Shown here piece after piece: positions 8,572 through 16,694 of a stretch of DNA of 64,000 nucleotides (position 1 is the first letter of the stretch; every line of letters begins with the position of its first letter). The DNA is taken from contig WGMC01000001.1 of NCBI GenBank assembly GCA_016125265.1, positions 62,001 to 126,000 on the forward strand. Direction: 5' to 3'. Both the position numbers and the translations under genes were made by a program. Below the pieces are notes generated by a model. It worked only from the letters and a program-made list of their open reading frames with translations. It was not told the origin of the DNA and did not search any database. This DNA comes from Planctomycetaceae bacterium (GTDB taxonomy: Bacteria; Planctomycetota; UBA1135; GCA-002686595).

Positions 8572-9111
8572 TTGACTCACCTCTTCGAAGGCATGTTCCT
8601 GATCGACAACGACCGCGTGCGGGCCGGATGGGCCGACGCGAAGGGCACGGTGCTCGCGCTGCTCGAAAAGCACGGCGCCACCGTGCACACCGCGCGGCGC
8701 TGGGACGAACGCGCCCTGGCGTACCCCGTGAAGGGCAAGCGCCGCGCCACGTTCCTCCTCGCCTACTACGACGTCCCGAACGAATCCCTGGCCAACCTGG
8801 AGCGCGACATCCAGCTCAGCGAGGCGGTCATGCGCCACCTGCAGCTTTCGGTCGCCGAAGTGCCGGCCGCCGAGCGCGAGCTCGCGCTCGCCGAGCAGGG
8901 CCCCGAGTTCGTGGTGCCCGAGCCCCCGGCCGACGACCAAGGCCTCTACCGCCCCCTGCAGAACCTGCCCGAGGGCGAAGAGGACGACACGTTCGAAGAC
9001 CAGGACGACGACATGGACATGGATCGTCCCCGCGGCCGTCGCCGCGACGACGACTACCTCGACATGGATGATCGTCCCTCTGGTCCCAAATCCCGCGTGG
9101 AGAGCCGCTGA
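8572..9111 (+). CDS. rpsF: Small ribosomal subunit protein bS6 with long acidic tail
   Basis: bS6 binds 16S rRNA together with bS18 in the platform of the 30S subunit. Residues 1-95 show the ferredoxin-like bS6 fold (LFEGMFLIDND, RRWDERALAYPVKGKRRATFLL, MRHLQL). The remaining 80 or so residues are an unusual tail, first Glu/Pro-rich, then Asp-rich (EEDDTFEDQDDDMDMD) and ending basic; at 179 residues the protein is longer than the usual 95-140. The TTG start has AAGGAG six bases upstream. The stop overlaps the rpsR start (TGATG at 9109-9113), so the two are translationally coupled. No ssb gene lies between rpsF and rpsR, unlike many bacteria. Confidence 0.92.
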   Translation: MTHLFEGMFLIDNDRVRAGWADAKGTVLALLEKHGATVHTARRWDERALAYPVKGKRRATFLLAYYDVPNESLANLERDIQLSEAVMRHLQLSVAEVPAAERELALAEQGPEFVVPEPPADDQGLYRPLQNLPEGEEDDTFEDQDDDMDMDRPRGRRRDDDYLDMDDRPSGPKSRVESR

Positions 9112-9338
9112 TGAATCCGCCCAAGCCCGTCGTCGTGCCCATGCGCAAGGGCACCATCCCGATCAAACGCGACCAGCACATCGAGTACAAAGACCTCGAG
9201 ATCCTGGTCAAGTGCATCACCCCCCAGGGTCAACTGGTTTCGCGCAAGCGCACGGGTTTCACCGCCCAGCGCCAACGCGAACTCAAGAAGGCCGTGAAGC
9301 GTGCGCGCCACCTGGCGCTCCTGCCGTTCGTGGTCTGA
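9111..9338 (+). CDS. rpsR: Small ribosomal subunit protein bS18
   Basis: This 75-residue protein matches bS18 from end to end: YKDLEILVKCITPQGQL, then the RNA-binding part (KRTGFTAQRQRELKKAV) and the hallmark RARHLALLPFV at the C-terminus. It pairs with bS6 on 16S rRNA. The ATG at 9111 overlaps the rpsF stop by one base, and rplI follows after 19 bp with its own strong Shine-Dalgarno. Confidence 0.95.
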   Translation: MNPPKPVVVPMRKGTIPIKRDQHIEYKDLEILVKCITPQGQLVSRKRTGFTAQRQRELKKAVKRARHLALLPFVV

Positions 9339-9343
9339 CCCCC

Positions 9344-9350
9344 AAGGAGG
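9344..9350 (+). promoter_or_regulatory. Shine-Dalgarno that fixes the GTG start of rplI
   Basis: AAGGAGG lies seven bases before the GTG at 9358 and is a near-perfect complement to the 16S 3' end (CCTCCTTT at 23489-23496). It rules out the longer in-frame start inside rpsR. Confidence 0.8.
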
Positions 9351-9357
9351 AATCCCT

Positions 9358-9822
9358 GTGAGCAACAAGTCGATGAAGGTCCTCCTGCGCGAGAACGTGG
9401 CCGATCTGGGTAAGGTCGGCGACCTCGTGCGTGTCAGTGGCGGCTACGCCAGAAACTTCCTGCTTCCGCGGAAGCTGGCCATGGAGGCCACGGAGCAGAG
9501 CATCGCCGTCATGGCCAAGCGCCGCGCCAAACAGGACGCGGAAGAAGCCGTGCGCGATGCCGAGTTCGTCGCATCCGTCGAGCGCCTCTCGGGCGTTTCG
9601 ATCACCATCGCGGAACGCGCGGACGAAAGCGGCAGCCTCTACGGCTCCGTCGGTGCGGCGGCCATCGCGCGCGCCCTGGGCGAAGCCGGTCACCCGGTCG
9701 AAGAGCGGCAAGTGCGCCTCGAGCACCCGCTCAAGGCCGTCGGCGAGCACAAGGTCGTCGTGCACGTGCACGGCCAGTACGAAGCCAGCGTGACCGTCGT
9801 GGTCTCGGCCCAGGAGGGCTGA
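9358..9822 (+). CDS. rplI: Large ribosomal subunit protein bL9
   Basis: bL9 binds 23S rRNA near the L1 stalk base. The 154-residue protein has the N-terminal rRNA-binding domain (MKVLLRENVADLGKVGDLV, GYARNFLLPRKLAM), a connecting helix and the C-terminal domain (SGSLYGSVGAAAIARAL, HPLKAVGEHKVVVHVH). It closes the rpsF-rpsR-rplI operon. Two hairpins directly after the stop codon mark the end of the unit. The Tyr-Gly-Ser-Val of the C-terminal domain replaces the more common Phe-Gly-Ser-Val. Confidence 0.95.
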   Translation: MSNKSMKVLLRENVADLGKVGDLVRVSGGYARNFLLPRKLAMEATEQSIAVMAKRRAKQDAEEAVRDAEFVASVERLSGVSITIAERADESGSLYGSVGAAAIARALGEAGHPVEERQVRLEHPLKAVGEHKVVVHVHGQYEASVTVVVSAQEG

Positions 9823-9829
9823 CGCTTCG

Positions 9830-9851
9830 GCCGGGAAACAATCCCGGCTTT
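9830..9851 (+). terminator. First terminator after rplI
   Basis: GCCGGGA (9830-9836) and TCCCGGC (9842-9848) form a 7-bp stem with a 5-nt loop, followed by TTT. It begins eight bases after the rplI stop codon. Confidence 0.7.
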
Positions 9852-9860
9852 GGCAAACGA

Positions 9861-9905
9861 CGCGGGCCGCGCACCCCCTCCGGAGGGTGCGCGGCCCGCG
9901 CCATT
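9861..9905 (+). terminator. Second, strong terminator after rplI
   Basis: A palindrome spans 9861-9900, with a 16-bp outer stem (CGCGGGCCGCGCACCC and its complement) that continues into CCTCC/GGAGG. CCATTTT follows on the plus strand. With the hairpin at 9830 it forms a double terminator separating the ribosomal protein operon from dnaB. Confidence 0.85.
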
Positions 9906-9938
9906 TTGCTCCGCGTTTCCCATCGCGAGCCCGGGAGG

Positions 9939-9944
9939 TATCCT
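9939..9944 (+). promoter_or_regulatory. Candidate -10 box of dnaB inside a palindrome
   Basis: TATCCT follows the double terminator and points at dnaB. It is embedded in GGGAGG-TAT-CCTCCC (9933-9947), a perfect 6+6 inverted repeat that could be an operator or a coincidence. No good -35 box is visible. Confidence 0.4.
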
Positions 9945-10029
9945 CCCACGCCCCGGGGCCGAGGCCGCCGGACATCCGCACTTGGACGAGCACAACGACA
10001 GCAACGAGCACGGGGTGTCCGCGAGCGAC

Positions 10030-11439
10030 ATGTCCTCCAGCGACATGTCCTCGAGCGGCGGGGGCCCGTCGATGGGCGGGCGGACGCCGCCGCACAACCG
10101 CGAGGCGGAGCGCGCCGTGCTCGGGGCGCTGTTGATCGATCCGGAGCGTGTCACCGACGTCTCCGAGGTGCTGCACCCCGAGTCGTTCTACGACCGCCGG
10201 CACCAACTCGTGTACCGGGCGCTCTTGGCCCTGGTCGAGCGCAACGCGCCCATCGATCTCGTCAGCCTGTGCGAAGCGCTGCGCGCCCAGGGCGCGTTCC
10301 AGCAGGTCGGCGGCCTCGACTTCCTGATCGAACTCGAGCAGTCGGTCACATCGTCCGCGCTGTTGACCTACCACTCGCGGATCGTCTCGGAGACGGCGCA
10401 GCAACGCGCCCTGATCCGCGTCGCGACGGACCTGATCCAGAAGGCCTACGAGACGCGCCCGGACGGCGAAGCCGTGCAGCAGCTCATGGCCGAGAGCGAG
10501 CAGCGCATCTTCGAGCTGTCGAGCAAGGGCGACACCCAGTTCGCGGAGCCCATCGGCAATGCGATCGAGGAGGCGTTCAAGCGCCTCGACGCGCGCAGCG
10601 ACCGGGAGGGCATCACGGGCCTGACGACCGGCTACTACGAGTTGGACGACATGCTCTGCGGGCTGAACGGGGGCGAACTCTTGATCCTCGCCGCGCGCCC
10701 GTCGATGGGCAAAACGGCGTTCGCGCTGAACGTGATCGAGAACGCGGCGCTCTCGCGGCCCGCCTGGCTCAACGATCCGCCGACGATCCTGCTCTTCAGC
10801 CTCGAGATGGGCCGCCAGTCCCTGGTGAGCCGCATGCTGTGCTCGCACGCGCGTGTGCCGGCCCACCTACTGCGCTCGGGCCGCCTCTCGGGCGACCGCC
10901 GCGCGGAGTTGGCGCAGGCGGCCGACGAACTGCGCCGCACGCGCATCCACATCGACGACTCGCCCGGCCTCACGATGATGGCGCTGCGCAGTCGGGCCCG
11001 GCGCCTCAAGGCGCAGATGGGCCTGCACCTCGTCGTCGTCGACTACCTCCAGCTCATCAGCTTCCCGCGCAGCGAGAGCCGCCAGCAGGAGATCAGCAGC
11101 ATCTCGCGTTCGCTCAAGGAACTGGCGCGCGAACTCGACGTGCCCGTCATCGCGCTCGCCCAGTTGAGCCGCGCCGTCGAAGCCCGGGATCCGCCCCGAC
11201 CACAACTGGCCGACCTGCGCGAGTCCGGTTCGATCGAACAGGACGCCGACGTCGTGATGATGCTGTACCGGGCGGAGTACTACTCGAAGTACCGCACGGA
11301 CGAGAACCTCGGTATGGCCGAAGTGATCGTGGCGAAGCAGCGCAACGGCCCGACGGGCGAGGTGAAGCTGCAGTTCTTCCAACCGCTCATGCGCTTTGAG
11401 AACCCGGCGCCCACCAACATCGAGGCCGTATCCCTGTGA
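10030..11439 (+). CDS. dnaB: Replicative DNA helicase DnaB
   Basis: DnaB unwinds DNA at the replication fork as a hexamer. The protein has the N-terminal domain (PHNREAERAVLGALLIDP, about residues 20-125) and the RecA-like C-terminal domain: Walker A ARPSMGKT near residue 225, LLFSLEMGRQSLVSRML, Walker B LHLVVVDYLQLI and the DnaB motif QLSRAVEARDPPRPQLADLRE, then SIEQDADVVMMLYR. At 469 residues it equals the usual length, and no intein interrupts it. The start is uncertain: ATG 10030 is used here, but GTG 10015, TTG 9982 or ATG 10072 are possible, and none has a convincing ribosome binding site. The stop overlaps the bamA start (GTGA). Confidence 0.93.
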   Translation: MSSSDMSSSGGGPSMGGRTPPHNREAERAVLGALLIDPERVTDVSEVLHPESFYDRRHQLVYRALLALVERNAPIDLVSLCEALRAQGAFQQVGGLDFLIELEQSVTSSALLTYHSRIVSETAQQRALIRVATDLIQKAYETRPDGEAVQQLMAESEQRIFELSSKGDTQFAEPIGNAIEEAFKRLDARSDREGITGLTTGYYELDDMLCGLNGGELLILAARPSMGKTAFALNVIENAALSRPAWLNDPPTILLFSLEMGRQSLVSRMLCSHARVPAHLLRSGRLSGDRRAELAQAADELRRTRIHIDDSPGLTMMALRSRARRLKAQMGLHLVVVDYLQLISFPRSESRQQEISSISRSLKELARELDVPVIALAQLSRAVEARDPPRPQLADLRESGSIEQDADVVMMLYRAEYYSKYRTDENLGMAEVIVAKQRNGPTGEVKLQFFQPLMRFENPAPTNIEAVSL

Positions 11440-14060
11440 GGGCGCAAAGCGCCGGAGCGAGCGAGCCTGGATCGCCTGGAACCGTCGTGTGGCTCGCCCG
11501 CCGGGTCGCGATCCTTCTGTGCCTGGTCGCCCTCGCGGTCGAGGGCCTCCCGGCGCGGGCCGCCGCGCGCCCGGCGGCGCAGGAGATCGAGGACGCGCAG
11601 CCCCGCGCTCCGCGCCCGACGGTGCTCTCGGTCGATGTCGTCGGTAACCAGCGGTACTCCGACGAAGAGATCGCCAAGGTGCTGGGCCAGTCGATCGGCG
11701 CGCCGATCGACGGCGAGCGCATCCGCCGCGGTGTGGAGACCCTGTGGGACGCCTACCGGGCCCGCTGCGAAGTCCAGGTGCGCGAGAGCCCAGAGGGTGT
11801 GGAGCTGCGCGTCGAGGTCACCGAGTTGCCCTTCGATCCCGCGCCGCGTTTCGTCGGCAACGCGCGGGTCACGCTCGAGGAGATCTACGAGTGGGTCGGC
11901 TTGGAGCCCGAGAGCGAGCTCTACCTGTACCAAAGCGCCCGCGTCCGCCGGCAGATCCTGAAGGGTTACCAGTCGAAGGGCTTCCGCTTCGCCGAAGTCG
12001 TGGAGGCGGTCCGGCCCGGCGGCGATGGTGTGGCGCCCGACGTGATCTTCGAGATCCGCGAGGGACCGCGCGTCAAGGTGCGCGACTTCCTGGTCAGCGG
12101 CAACACGTCGGTTCCCGACCGCGGTGCGTTCCTCTGGAAACGCGGGCTCAAGGTGGAGGCCCAGACGGAACTTCGCAGCCCCTACATCTTCGGCTGGTTT
12201 CCGAAGTACCTCGTCGACGAAGCGCTGAACCAGGACCTGGTCGCCATGCGCGAGGTCTACCGCGGCCGCGGCTACTGGGACGCCGTGGTCGAACTCGAGC
12301 GCATCGAGTATTCGGACGACCGCGAGTGGGCGACCGTGCACGTCGCCGTCGACGAGGGCAGCCGCTATCGCATCACGGACTTGCGCATCGAGGCCTACGA
12401 ACGCATCGCCGATCCGGCCGGTCGGCGCCGCTCGACCGAGCGACCCGCGGAACTGGTCTTCCCCGAGGACGAGTTGCTTAGCCTCTGCAAGCAGCGAGCA
12501 GGGGAGTTCTACACGCGCTACGACGCGGAAGCGGACCAACTGACGCTGCGCAAGCACTACGGCGAGCACGGCTACATCGCCCACTCGTCGTTGTCGCCCG
12601 AGGACCGCTGGGACTTCCTCGGTGTGGAGCCGACCTTCGACGTCGAGAAGAAGGAAGTGTCGCTCGTCTACCGCATCGCGCAAGGTCGGCCCCAGTACCT
12701 GCGCGAGATCCGCATCGACGGCAACGAACACACCCGCGACCGCGTGGTGCGGCGACTGTTCACGGTGTTCCCCGGCGAACTCGTGGACCTCGTGGAACTC
12801 GAAAACTCCATGCGCCGCGTGCGCGCCACCAGCTACTTCACGGACGAGTTCAACCCGGCTGAGCACCGCGACCCGACCTACCGCTTCGTGGCCACGGAGG
12901 ACCCCAACTGGAAGGACCTCGACATCCTGCTCGAAGAGGGCAACGTGGTCTCCTTCGAGTTCGGTCTCCAGGCCAGCGCCGACGCCGGCCTCCAGGGTTA
13001 CGTCGACCTGCAGTTCCGCAACTTCGACGCCACTCGCTGGCCGTCCTGGGACTCGCCGATTGACGACATCCGGAACCGCGAGGCCTTCCACGGCGCGGGA
13101 CAGACCCTGCGCCTGCGCGCGACTCCGGGCACGGAGGTCACGTCCTACGAACTGCGTTTCGTCGAGCCCGACGTGTTCCTGCGGCACATCGACCGCGTGG
13201 GCCTGGCCGTGGGGCTGCGCCGCACCCTGCGGCGGTACCGTTCGCACGACGAGCGGCGCACCGGCTTCGATCTGGAGCTCTTCCGCCAGATCCGCCCCGA
13301 CACACGCATCTCGGTGGGCTTCGAGACCACCGAGGTGCGCGTCAGCGACCTCGACACGAGCGGCCCGCTCTCGCTCTCGAACCCGCTCAAGGTGCCGCAG
13401 TTGCTCTTCAACCAACTGGGCAAGTCGGACGTGACCGGCCTCTCGATCGGCATCAGCCACGACAAGATCGACCAGCCCATGAACCGGCCGGAGGGTTACG
13501 CCATGGGCGCCAACCTGACCGCGTACGACGGAGTGGTCGGCAGCGACTACGACTTCCTGCGCCTCGACGCGAACGGGCGCCTGTTCGGGTACTTCCAGGA
13601 GAAGAACCGCGGACCTGGGTATCGCATGCTGCTGCGCGGCGGTGTGCTCGTGCCGTACGGCGACACCGACGACGTGCCCTATACGGAGCGCTTCTTCCTC
13701 GGCGGCGGCTCGCTGCTGCGGGGCTTCGAGTTCCGCGGCGTCGGCCCGGACGAGAACGGCTACGCGAAGGGCGGCGAAACATCCCTGGCCGGCAGTTTCG
13801 AGTACGTGTTCCCGCTGCTGACCCAAGGGCGCGCGGGCTCTCCGGATCTGTTCGACGTGCTGCGGGGGGGGCTGTTCCTCGATGTCGGCGTCCTGGACCC
13901 CGAACCGTTCCAGGTGGACCCCGCCGAGCTGCGGGCCTCGGTCGGCCTCTCCCTCAGTTTCCTGGTGCCCATCCCGATCACCCTCAGCTTCGGCTTCCCC
14001 ATCGTGGACGAGGAGTCCGACCGCACCCAGGTCTTCAACTTCAGCATTGGCAGCTTCTAG
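11436..14060 (+). CDS. bamA: BamA/Omp85-family outer membrane assembly protein
   Basis: BamA folds and inserts beta-barrel proteins into the outer membrane. The 874-residue protein begins with a signal peptide (hydrophobic stretch about residues 20-40, AVEGLPARAAA). It then has about five POTRA domains; VLSVDVVGNQRYSDEEI opens the first and YLREIRIDGNEHTRDRVV the last. The barrel starts near residue 520, contains the conserved loop motif GGGSLLRGFEFRG and ends in an aromatic residue (FSIGSF), as outer membrane barrels do. The GTG start at 11436 overlaps the dnaB stop; GTG 11487 is an alternative that would still leave the signal peptide. lpxD follows, a common pairing of barrel assembly with lipid A genes. 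Confidence 0.93.
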   Translation: MRAQSAGASEPGSPGTVVWLARRVAILLCLVALAVEGLPARAAARPAAQEIEDAQPRAPRPTVLSVDVVGNQRYSDEEIAKVLGQSIGAPIDGERIRRGVETLWDAYRARCEVQVRESPEGVELRVEVTELPFDPAPRFVGNARVTLEEIYEWVGLEPESELYLYQSARVRRQILKGYQSKGFRFAEVVEAVRPGGDGVAPDVIFEIREGPRVKVRDFLVSGNTSVPDRGAFLWKRGLKVEAQTELRSPYIFGWFPKYLVDEALNQDLVAMREVYRGRGYWDAVVELERIEYSDDREWATVHVAVDEGSRYRITDLRIEAYERIADPAGRRRSTERPAELVFPEDELLSLCKQRAGEFYTRYDAEADQLTLRKHYGEHGYIAHSSLSPEDRWDFLGVEPTFDVEKKEVSLVYRIAQGRPQYLREIRIDGNEHTRDRVVRRLFTVFPGELVDLVELENSMRRVRATSYFTDEFNPAEHRDPTYRFVATEDPNWKDLDILLEEGNVVSFEFGLQASADAGLQGYVDLQFRNFDATRWPSWDSPIDDIRNREAFHGAGQTLRLRATPGTEVTSYELRFVEPDVFLRHIDRVGLAVGLRRTLRRYRSHDERRTGFDLELFRQIRPDTRISVGFETTEVRVSDLDTSGPLSLSNPLKVPQLLFNQLGKSDVTGLSIGISHDKIDQPMNRPEGYAMGANLTAYDGVVGSDYDFLRLDANGRLFGYFQEKNRGPGYRMLLRGGVLVPYGDTDDVPYTERFFLGGGSLLRGFEFRGVGPDENGYAKGGETSLAGSFEYVFPLLTQGRAGSPDLFDVLRGGLFLDVGVLDPEPFQVDPAELRASVGLSLSFLVPIPITLSFGFPIVDEESDRTQVFNFSIGSF

Positions 14061-14083
14061 TGCGGCCACCCGGGGGGCCCGAG

Positions 14084-14112
14084 TTGACGCACGGGGGGTG
14101 GGAGCGTTAAGA
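14084..14112 (+). promoter_or_regulatory. Promoter candidate for the lpx operon
   Basis: TTGACG (14084-14089) and TTAAGA (14107-14112) are 17 bp apart in the 180-bp gap between bamA and lpxD. The -35 box is good and the -10 box is weak. It would give the lipid A genes a promoter independent of bamA. Confidence 0.4.
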
Positions 14113-14240
14113 CTCTTCCACCGAATGCACGGGCGCGGACTCCCGCACGCCTTTGGGGGGGCGACATTGCGCCCTCCGGGGTCGGCCGCTCGCGCGTCGG
14201 GCGACCTTTGCCTTCGGCCCGCACCGGCGAGGCCGCTCCC

Positions 14241-15311
14241 ATGAGTCCGAGCCCGCCGTCCACCGCCGCCCAACTCGCCGCGCTCATCGGCGCCACCGTC
14301 GAAGGGGACGGCGAGCGCCCCGTGCGCGGTCTGGCGAGCCTGCGCGACGCGGGTCCGGAGCAGGTCAGCTTCCTCGCCAACCCGCGCTACACGCCTCAGC
14401 TCGCGCACACCCGCGCGGGCACGGTGCTGCTCGCGCCCGACGTGCGGTGCGAGCGCACGGACCTTTGCCTGCTGCGCCATCCGAATCCGAACCGCGCGTT
14501 CACGGCGCTGGTCGAGCTGTTCTCCGAACCCGAACCCCGCCCCGAGCCCGGCGTCCACCCGACCGCCTGCGTGCACCCGAGCGCCCAGGTGCACCCGGAA
14601 GCGGCGGTGGGCCCCGGGTGCGTGGTCGAGGCCGAAGCGCGCATCGCCGCGGGTGCCGTGCTGCGGGCCCAGGTGTTCGTGGGCCAGGGCGCGTCGATCG
14701 GAGCGCGCAGCTACCTGCACGCGGGCTGTGTGCTCGAGCGCCGCGTCGAGGTGGGCGCCGACTGCGTCCTGCACGCCGGTGTGGTGCTCGGCGCCGAGGG
14801 TTTCGGTTTCGAGCCGTCGGCCGAGTTCGCAACCAAGGGCTGGCGCAAGGTGCCCCAGTGCGGCACGGTCGTCGTCGAGGACGAGGTCGAGATCGGCGCC
14901 AACTGCACGGTGGACCGGGCCCGGTTCGGCGCCACGCGCATCGGCCGCGGGTCGAAGCTCGACAACCTGGTGCACGTGGCCCACAACGTGGTGGTGGAAC
15001 CGCGTGTGCTCCTCGTGGCCCAGGTCGGGATCGCCGGCAGCGCGCGCATCGGCGCGGCGTCGATCCTTGCCGGCCAAGTCGGCGTCGCCGGCCACGTGGA
15101 GATCGCCCCGGGCACCCGCGTCGGTGGGCAGAGCGGCATTTCGAAGGACATCACGAAGGCCGACGACTACTTCGGCACGCCGGCCCGTCCGCTGCGCGAT
15201 TCCGGACGCGACCTCAACAGCGGCCGACGCCTCCAGGTCGTGCGCGATCAGGTGGCGGCGCTGAAGGCGCGTGTCGCCGCCCTCGAACGGGCGCTCGAGG
15301 AACGAACTTGA
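14241..15311 (+). CDS. lpxD: LpxD, UDP-3-O-acylglucosamine N-acyltransferase
   Basis: LpxD adds the second 3-hydroxyacyl chain to the LpxC product in the third step of lipid A synthesis. At 356 residues it resembles the E. coli enzyme in length. The N-terminal uridine-binding domain (residues 1-100; [27 protein letters not shown]) is followed by a hexapeptide beta helix ([19 protein letters not shown]) with the catalytic His in VAHNVVVEP, and a helical tail ([20 protein letters not shown]). ATG 14241 was chosen over an upstream ATG because it starts at the conserved domain. The stop at 15309-15311 touches the lpxC start, so coupling is likely. Confidence 0.94.
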   Translation: MSPSPPSTAAQLAALIGATVEGDGERPVRGLASLRDAGPEQVSFLANPRYTPQLAHTRAGTVLLAPDVRCERTDLCLLRHPNPNRAFTALVELFSEPEPRPEPGVHPTACVHPSAQVHPEAAVGPGCVVEAEARIAAGAVLRAQVFVGQGASIGARSYLHAGCVLERRVEVGADCVLHAGVVLGAEGFGFEPSAEFATKGWRKVPQCGTVVVEDEVEIGANCTVDRARFGATRIGRGSKLDNLVHVAHNVVVEPRVLLVAQVGIAGSARIGAASILAGQVGVAGHVEIAPGTRVGGQSGISKDITKADDYFGTPARPLRDSGRDLNSGRRLQVVRDQVAALKARVAALERALEERT

Positions 15312-15313
15312 GG

Positions 15314-16597
15314 ATGCAGCGCACATTGCGCACGGCCGTCGAGTTCTCCGGCGTCGGCCTGCACAGCGGTGAGCTGATCAAGGGGCGGGTGCTTCCCGCC
15401 TCGGTGGGCGCCGGCGTGGAGTTCGTCCGCACCGACTTGACGGACGCGCCGCCGATCCCGGCCCACGTGACGTACCGCGTCGCCAAGGACCGCCGCACGC
15501 GCCTCGAGCGCGGCGCCGCCTCGGTCGACACGGTCGAGCACCTGCTCGCGGCGTGCACGGGCCTCGGCATCGACAACCTGACGGTGGAGCTCTCCGGGCA
15601 GGAGCTGCCCGGCATGGACGGCAGCGCCCGCGAGTTCGTCGAACTCTTCAAACGCGCCGGAGTCGTGGAGCAGCGCTCCCAGGCACGGGTGTTCCGCCTC
15701 GACCGTCCCCTGTTCGTGCGCGAAGGCGACGCGACCTTGGTGGCGCTGCCGTCGGAGAAGGCCTGCCTGACGCTGCAATACGTCGCGTCGTTCTCCGAGC
15801 CGGGCGTCAGCAACGGCACGCTGCAAGTCGACGTCAGCGCGGAGAGCTTCGAGCGCGACATCGCCTCCGCGCGCACGTTCTGCATGGCCTCGGAGGTTGC
15901 GGCGCTCGAGAAGTTGGGCCTTGGCAAGGGGGCCACGCGCGAGAACACCCTCGTGCTGGGCGACCCGGAAACCCAGTTCCGTTTCCCCGACGAGCCCGTG
16001 CGGCACAAGATGCTGGATCTCCTGGGCGACTTGCACCTTCTCGGTGCCGAGTTGCACGCCCACGTGATCGCCACACGCTCGGGCCACGCGCTGAACGCCG
16101 AGTTGGTGCGCCAGATCCTCGACGCGATGCGCACCAACGAAACCGGCGGGTTGGCCCGGCGGGAATCTGGCCTCGACGTGCGCGAGATCATGCGCATGTT
16201 GCCGCACCGCTACCCGTTCCTCCTGATCGACCGGGTGATCGAAATGGACGGCTACCAGCGCGCGGTCGGCATCAAGAACGTCAGCATCAACGAGCCCTTC
16301 TTCGGGGGCCACTTCCCCGACGCGCCCCTGATGCCGGGGGTCCTGCAGCTCGAGGCGATGGCCCAACTCGCCGGTGTGCTGCTCCTGCGCAAGATGGAGA
16401 ACACGGGCCGCCTCGCCGTGCTCTGGGCGATCGACAAGGTCAAACTGCGCGCCCCGGTCGTGCCCGGCGACCAGTTGCGCATCGAAGTCGAGACCCTGCG
16501 CATGAAGGACCAGATGGCGCAGGTGCGCGGCCAGGGCACGGTCGCCGGGCGCAGCGTCTGCGAGGCCGTGTTGACTTTCACCCTGGTGGACGCCTGA
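15314..16597 (+). CDS. lpxC-fabZ: LpxC-FabZ fusion: UDP-3-O-acyl-GlcNAc deacetylase / hydroxyacyl-ACP dehydratase
   Basis: One 427-residue protein carries two enzymes. Residues 1-285 are LpxC, the zinc deacetylase that commits to lipid A: QRTLRTAVEFSGVGLHSG, TVEHLLAA (zinc His), LPGMDGSAREFV, RHKMLDLLGDLHL (zinc His and Asp) and SGHALNAELV. Residues about 286-427 are FabZ: MLPHRYPFLLIDRV (catalytic His), FFGGHFPDAPLMPGVLQLEA (catalytic Glu) and VPGDQLRIEVE. Such fusions are known in Bacteroidetes- and Planctomycetes-type bacteria. ATG 15314 lies two bases after the lpxD stop; a TTG at 15308 overlapping that stop is an alternative. Fusion may balance hydroxyacyl-ACP use between lipid A and fatty acids. 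Confidence 0.94.
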   Translation: MQRTLRTAVEFSGVGLHSGELIKGRVLPASVGAGVEFVRTDLTDAPPIPAHVTYRVAKDRRTRLERGAASVDTVEHLLAACTGLGIDNLTVELSGQELPGMDGSAREFVELFKRAGVVEQRSQARVFRLDRPLFVREGDATLVALPSEKACLTLQYVASFSEPGVSNGTLQVDVSAESFERDIASARTFCMASEVAALEKLGLGKGATRENTLVLGDPETQFRFPDEPVRHKMLDLLGDLHLLGAELHAHVIATRSGHALNAELVRQILDAMRTNETGGLARRESGLDVREIMRMLPHRYPFLLIDRVIEMDGYQRAVGIKNVSINEPFFGGHFPDAPLMPGVLQLEAMAQLAGVLLLRKMENTGRLAVLWAIDKVKLRAPVVPGDQLRIEVETLRMKDQMAQVRGQGTVAGRSVCEAVLTFTLVDA

Positions 16598-16646
16598 TGA
16601 CGCCGACAATCCAGCGCGCGCGCCAGTCGGGGCCGCCGAACCAACT

Positions 16647-16652
16647 TAGTCT
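16647..16652 (+). promoter_or_regulatory. Candidate -10 box upstream of lpxA
   Basis: TAGTCT in the 97-bp gap after lpxC-fabZ would start transcription near 16659, leaving a 36-nt leader that includes the lpxA ribosome binding site GAGGAG. No clear -35 box is visible. Confidence 0.3.
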
Positions 16653-16694
16653 CTCTCCCGTTGCCGCACGGCGGCCCGCGAGGAGTGCACCGCG

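Noticed and set aside
11280..15326. 1348-codon minus-strand frame antisense to bamA and lpxD
   Set aside because: It is a shadow of four well-supported plus-strand genes; composition is not protein-like.
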